From assembly GCF_003148905.1 (NCBI RefSeq), contig NZ_QGHC01000012.1, positions 18,847 to 82,846 of the forward strand: a stretch of DNA of 64,000 nucleotides, in the 5' to 3' direction. The notes under the pieces are model-generated. The model made no database searches and was not told where the DNA came from. It was given only the letters and a program-made list of their open reading frames with translations. The number at the start of each line of letters is the position of its first letter. Positions within the stretch are counted from its first letter, which is position 1. This DNA comes from Fulvimonas soli (GTDB lineage Bacteria; Pseudomonadota; Gammaproteobacteria; Xanthomonadales; Rhodanobacteraceae). Positions 63,908-64,000 of the stretch are shown here, piece by piece. A program made the translations under genes and the position numbers.

Positions 63908-64000
63908 AGGGCGTGTCATCAATTGAGCAGGATGACGGCGGCAGCGCCGTAGATAGCACCGAGGAAATTACGAGCCGTTTTGTCGTATCGAGTGGCGATG
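63908..64000 (-). mobile_element. IS5-family (IS427-like) insertion sequence, one end only
   Basis: The terminal repeat GGGCGTGTCATCAATTGA (63909-63926) is preceded by CTAG, a typical target for this group. The transposase stop codon lies inside the repeat. The element continues beyond the right edge. Confidence 0.7.
63919..64000 (-). CDS. IS5-family transposase, C-terminal 26 residues (partial)
   Basis: The minus strand encodes IATRYDKTARNFLGAIYGAA and ends VILLN, followed by TGA. RYDKTARNFL is the highly conserved C-terminal block of IS427-subgroup transposases, close to the catalytic Glu. The rest lies past the window edge, so its integrity is unknown. In this subgroup the transposase is often split over two overlapping frames. 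Confidence 0.8.
   Translation of the reverse strand, partial: IATRYDKTARNFLGAIYGAAAVILLN

Overview
The window is very GC-rich bacterial chromosome with dense coding on both strands. Gene content and order point to Gammaproteobacteria, order Lysobacterales (Xanthomonadales), most likely Rhodanobacteraceae. Evidence: divergent rpsU/tsaD with yqeY behind rpsU; a folB-folK-pteridine reductase-midA folate cluster; tandem DsbA lipoproteins beside cytochrome c4 and divergent engB; rho/trxA/rhlB together; ftsEX close to rpoH. This is inferred from gene order and motifs, not from a database search. I see no prophage, CRISPR array, secondary-metabolite cluster, rRNA or tRNA gene.

Layout. 1-3.8 kb: the start of a TPR protein, then mgtA (Mg2+ P-type ATPase) behind a leader of about 570 nt with small ORFs and hairpins. 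3.9-11.1 kb: a symporter-like protein, DedA, dnaG, a GNAT enzyme, a tandem palindrome array, a small DUF1328 protein, yqeY, rpsU and divergent tsaD; the usual rpsU-dnaG-rpoD operon is split and rpoD is not next to dnaG. 11.2-18 kb: folB, a short folK, a membrane protein, pteridine reductase, an EcsC-like protein, a TonB-dependent receptor behind a Zur-box-like site, and midA. 18-28.3 kb: a GT-C-like membrane protein, cca, trehalase, slt, a GH17 membrane protein and an EEP-family phosphohydrolase. 28.4-33.3 kb: two DsbA lipoproteins, cytochrome c4, engB, a zinc alcohol dehydrogenase and free-Met-sulfoxide reductase. 33.3-41.5 kb: TMEM175-like channel, bioD, dcp, gshA, rho, trxA. 41.9-49.1 kb: rhlB, a MITE-like element, ftsEX, a double-receiver protein, ung, piuC and rpoH behind a perfect CIRCE operator. 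49.2-57.4 kb: a two-component pair followed by a complete RND efflux operon. 57.6-62.2 kb: tal, ndh, priA. 62.2-64 kb: a less GC-rich junk zone with DnaA boxes, an IS1595-type relic, an orphan lipoprotein and the end of an IS5-family element.

Two repeat families recur. One is a CCCTCTCCCC...GGGGAGAGGG palindrome with well over ten copies, mostly between convergent genes. The other is a roughly 260-290 bp element with GAGCCTGTTC ends, present as one clean copy, one decayed copy and one stem-only copy. Functionally the window is mostly housekeeping: replication (dnaG, priA), translation and tRNA modification, folate, division (ftsEX), envelope redox and stress response. The candidate novelty is mainly regulatory: the mgtA leader, CIRCE control of rpoH, the Zur-box-like site, a palindromic operator before the efflux operon, and a Rho with a long disordered N-terminus.
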